From Phoebastria nigripes (Eukaryota; Chordata; Aves; Procellariiformes; Diomedeidae), in NCBI GenBank assembly GCA_035582835.1, contig JAYKAV010003132.1, positions 2,289,097 through 2,353,096 of the forward strand: 64,000 bases of DNA, given 5' to 3'. The translations under genes and the position numbers were made by a program. Below, in pieces: positions 62,691 through 64,000 of this stretch (positions are counted from its first letter, which is position 1; each line of letters begins with the position of its first letter). The notes under the pieces were generated by a model. It had not been told where the DNA came from. It saw nothing but the letters and a program-made list of their open reading frames with translations, and searched no databases.

Positions 62691-62912
62691 AAAACCTTAA
62701 AGCCGCAGTTCCTGTTCTTGTGTTTATCAATTAACAAGTACAGTACAACTGGGATATTATAAATGAGTTACACATTTACTGATTACTTAATTATAAAAGT
62801 AACAGCTCACCATGTTACAGCTCTAACTTGAAGCAATAGAAACGACAATCCATGTCATATCTGAGAGCAAAGACTTTGCTTCCCTTATTTCCTCCTTCAT
62901 ATCTCTGCAAAC

Positions 62913-62944
62913 TTTTTTCTTTTTTTTTTTTTCCTTTTTTTTTT
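62913..62944. repeat. T-rich tract
   Basis: T runs with two C interruptions, ending about 40 bp before the younger LTR. Confidence 0.88.
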
Positions 62945-62981
62945 AACAAATCCGTAATCCACGTGGACAGAATTTCCAAAA

Positions 62982-62986
62982 AGTAT
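62982..62986. repeat. 5' target-site duplication (AGTAT)
   Basis: Exact match to 63584-63588. Confidence 0.85.
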
Positions 62987-63262
62987 TGTGATGGTTTTGG
63001 CTGGAATGGAGCTAATTTTCTTCATAGTAGCTAGGATGGGGCTATGTTTTGGATTTGTGCAGAAAACAGTGTTGATAACACAGGGACGTTTTCGTTACTG
63101 CTGAGCAGTGCTTACACAGAGCCAAGGCCTTTGCTGCTTCTCACCCCACCCCACCAGCGAGGAGGCTGGGGGTGCACAAGAAGTTGGGAGGGGACACAGC
63201 GGGGACAGCTGACCCCAACTGACCAAAGGGATATTCCATACCATATGGCGTCATGCTCAGCA

Positions 63263-63268
63263 CATAAA
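63263..63268 (+). promoter_or_regulatory. TATA-like box of the LTR
   Basis: CATAAA lies mid-LTR at the place where the older copy has AATAAAAG. Position is suitable for the retroviral promoter; activity is not shown. Confidence 0.45.
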
Positions 63269-63449
63269 GCTGGGGGAAGAAGAAGGAAGGGGGGGACGTT
63301 CGGAGTGATGGCGTTTGCCTTCCCAAGTCACCGTTACGCGTGATGGAGCCCTGCTTTCCTGGAGATGGCTGAACACCTGCCTGCCGATGGGAAGTAGTGA
63401 ATGAATTCCTTGTTTTGCTTTGCTTGCGTGTGCGGCTTTTGCTTTACCT

Positions 63450-63455
63450 ATTAAA
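63450..63455 (+). terminator. LTR polyadenylation signal ATTAAA
   Basis: ATTAAA lies about 187 bp downstream of the TATA-like box, followed by a T-rich stretch with CTCACTTTTACCC. The older copy has ATCAAA instead. Confidence 0.5.
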
Positions 63456-63583
63456 CTGCCTTTATCTCAACCCATGAGTTTTCTCACTTTTACCCTTCTG
63501 ATCCTCTCCACCATCCCACCGGGGTGGGGACTAAGCGAGTGGCTGTGTGGTGCTTAGTTGCCAGCTGGGGTTAAACCATGACA

Positions 63584-63588
63584 AGTAT
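63584..63588. repeat. 3' target-site duplication (AGTAT)
   Basis: Exact match to 62982-62986. Confidence 0.85.
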
Positions 63589-64000
63589 AGATGGAAATTA
63601 GGCATTTTTATTGAGAGTCTAACACTAAACCCCCATCAGTGCCTGTGAAGATCTTCTTCCAAATATCTTTGTAAGGTTTGAGATAATGAAGGGGTCACTG
63701 TAGATTTACAAGATAGTATTCCTGATGAACTTTATCTTAAAATAACTGTAAGCATAATTATCCAGCATAAATGAGCCTCCAGGGAATAAATTTTCTTGAA
63801 AGAGACTGCTCCTAGTCCTAGCACAAAAGCATCTTCATCTGCCACAGTGTACTGGAAAAGGAATCAAGAATATGTCTTTCTTCTCTGTACCTGCCCTCAA
63901 AATATTAGTGTTCTGTGCAAATAATGGCTGCAGGTGCCAAAGGATTATGTACAAAATAAACATTCTTGCTTAAAGAGCCTACTTCCTTTTTCTCCCTTTC
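63589..64000. other. noncoding, no gene recognised
   Basis: Single-copy-looking sequence to the window end. No proviral body follows the LTR. Confidence 0.58.

Larger units (their letters stand above)
62987..63583 (+). mobile_element. avian ERVL-like solo LTR, younger copy
   Basis: Begins TGTGATGGTTTTGGCTGGAA and ends GGTTAAACCATGACA. The outer 11 bp are inverted repeats with one mismatch (TGTGATGGTTT / AAACCATGACA). A perfect 5-bp duplication AGTAT flanks it at 62982-62986 and 63584-63588. A TATA-like CATAAA sits at 63263 and an ATTAAA polyadenylation signal at 63450. At 597 bp it is longer than the copy at 52778. Intact duplication and signals make it the younger of the two. No retroviral coding sequence adjoins; it is solo. 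Each copy has its own flanking duplication, so they are two separate insertions, not the two ends of one provirus. Open frames inside are not genes. Confidence 0.93.

Noticed and set aside
63044..63343. 99-codon open frame
   Set aside because: Lies wholly inside the younger solo LTR; similar frames in the older LTR are its relatives by repeat identity, not by coding.
52778..63583. One provirus with two LTRs about 10 kb apart
   Set aside because: Each LTR has its own different 5-bp duplication, and no gag, pol or env sequence is seen between them.
1..64000. CRISPR array, operon or other prokaryotic system
   Set aside because: No regularly spaced repeats, no dense coding, and the repeat content is that of a bird nuclear genome.

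Overview
The window looks like noncoding DNA from a bird genome. Evidence for a bird is two solo LTRs of a type common in birds (starting TGTGATGGTTTTGGCTGG, ending TTAAACCATGACA), a short CR1-type LINE 3' end, an older CR1/L3-like reverse-transcriptase fossil, and many worn MIR/CORE-SINE copies, with no Alu, L1 or B1-type repeats. The assignment rests on repeat types only. I recognise no protein-coding exon, tRNA, rRNA or known small RNA gene. The open frames present are short, lack family motifs, or lie inside repeats. The stretch could be a gene desert or one large intron.

Layout. 1-8.4 kb: AT-rich single-copy DNA, a cluster of five single ambiguous bases near 1.8-2.05 kb, a GATA/GGTA microsatellite and a pair of octamer motifs at 7.05 kb. 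8.4-25 kb: MIR fossils, a CR1 3' end on the minus strand, homopolymers, a perfect 15-bp hairpin at 15.84 kb and two AT-rich perfect palindromes (19.67 and 22.07 kb). 25.15-25.71 kb: a decayed CR1/L3-like reverse transcriptase on the plus strand. 28.5-29.5 kb: the most distinctive part, with a consensus CTCF site and then a CpG-rich block with E-box, X-box and homeodomain-type motifs; this is the best candidate regulatory element. 30-47 kb: single-copy DNA with MIR copies and a short palindromic MITE-like element at 35.76 kb. 47-64 kb: more single-copy DNA, two related solo LTRs in the same orientation about 10 kb apart, a SINE/LINE2-like tail at 54.9 kb, and an AT-rich homeodomain/TALE motif cluster at 55.1 kb.

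Nothing here forms an operon or pathway. If the window has a function it is most likely cis-regulatory, centred on 28.5-29.5 kb, with weaker candidates at 7.0, 19.7, 48.9, 55.1 and 60.6 kb. Cross-species alignment, which I could not run, would be the deciding test. I found no convincing new biological system.
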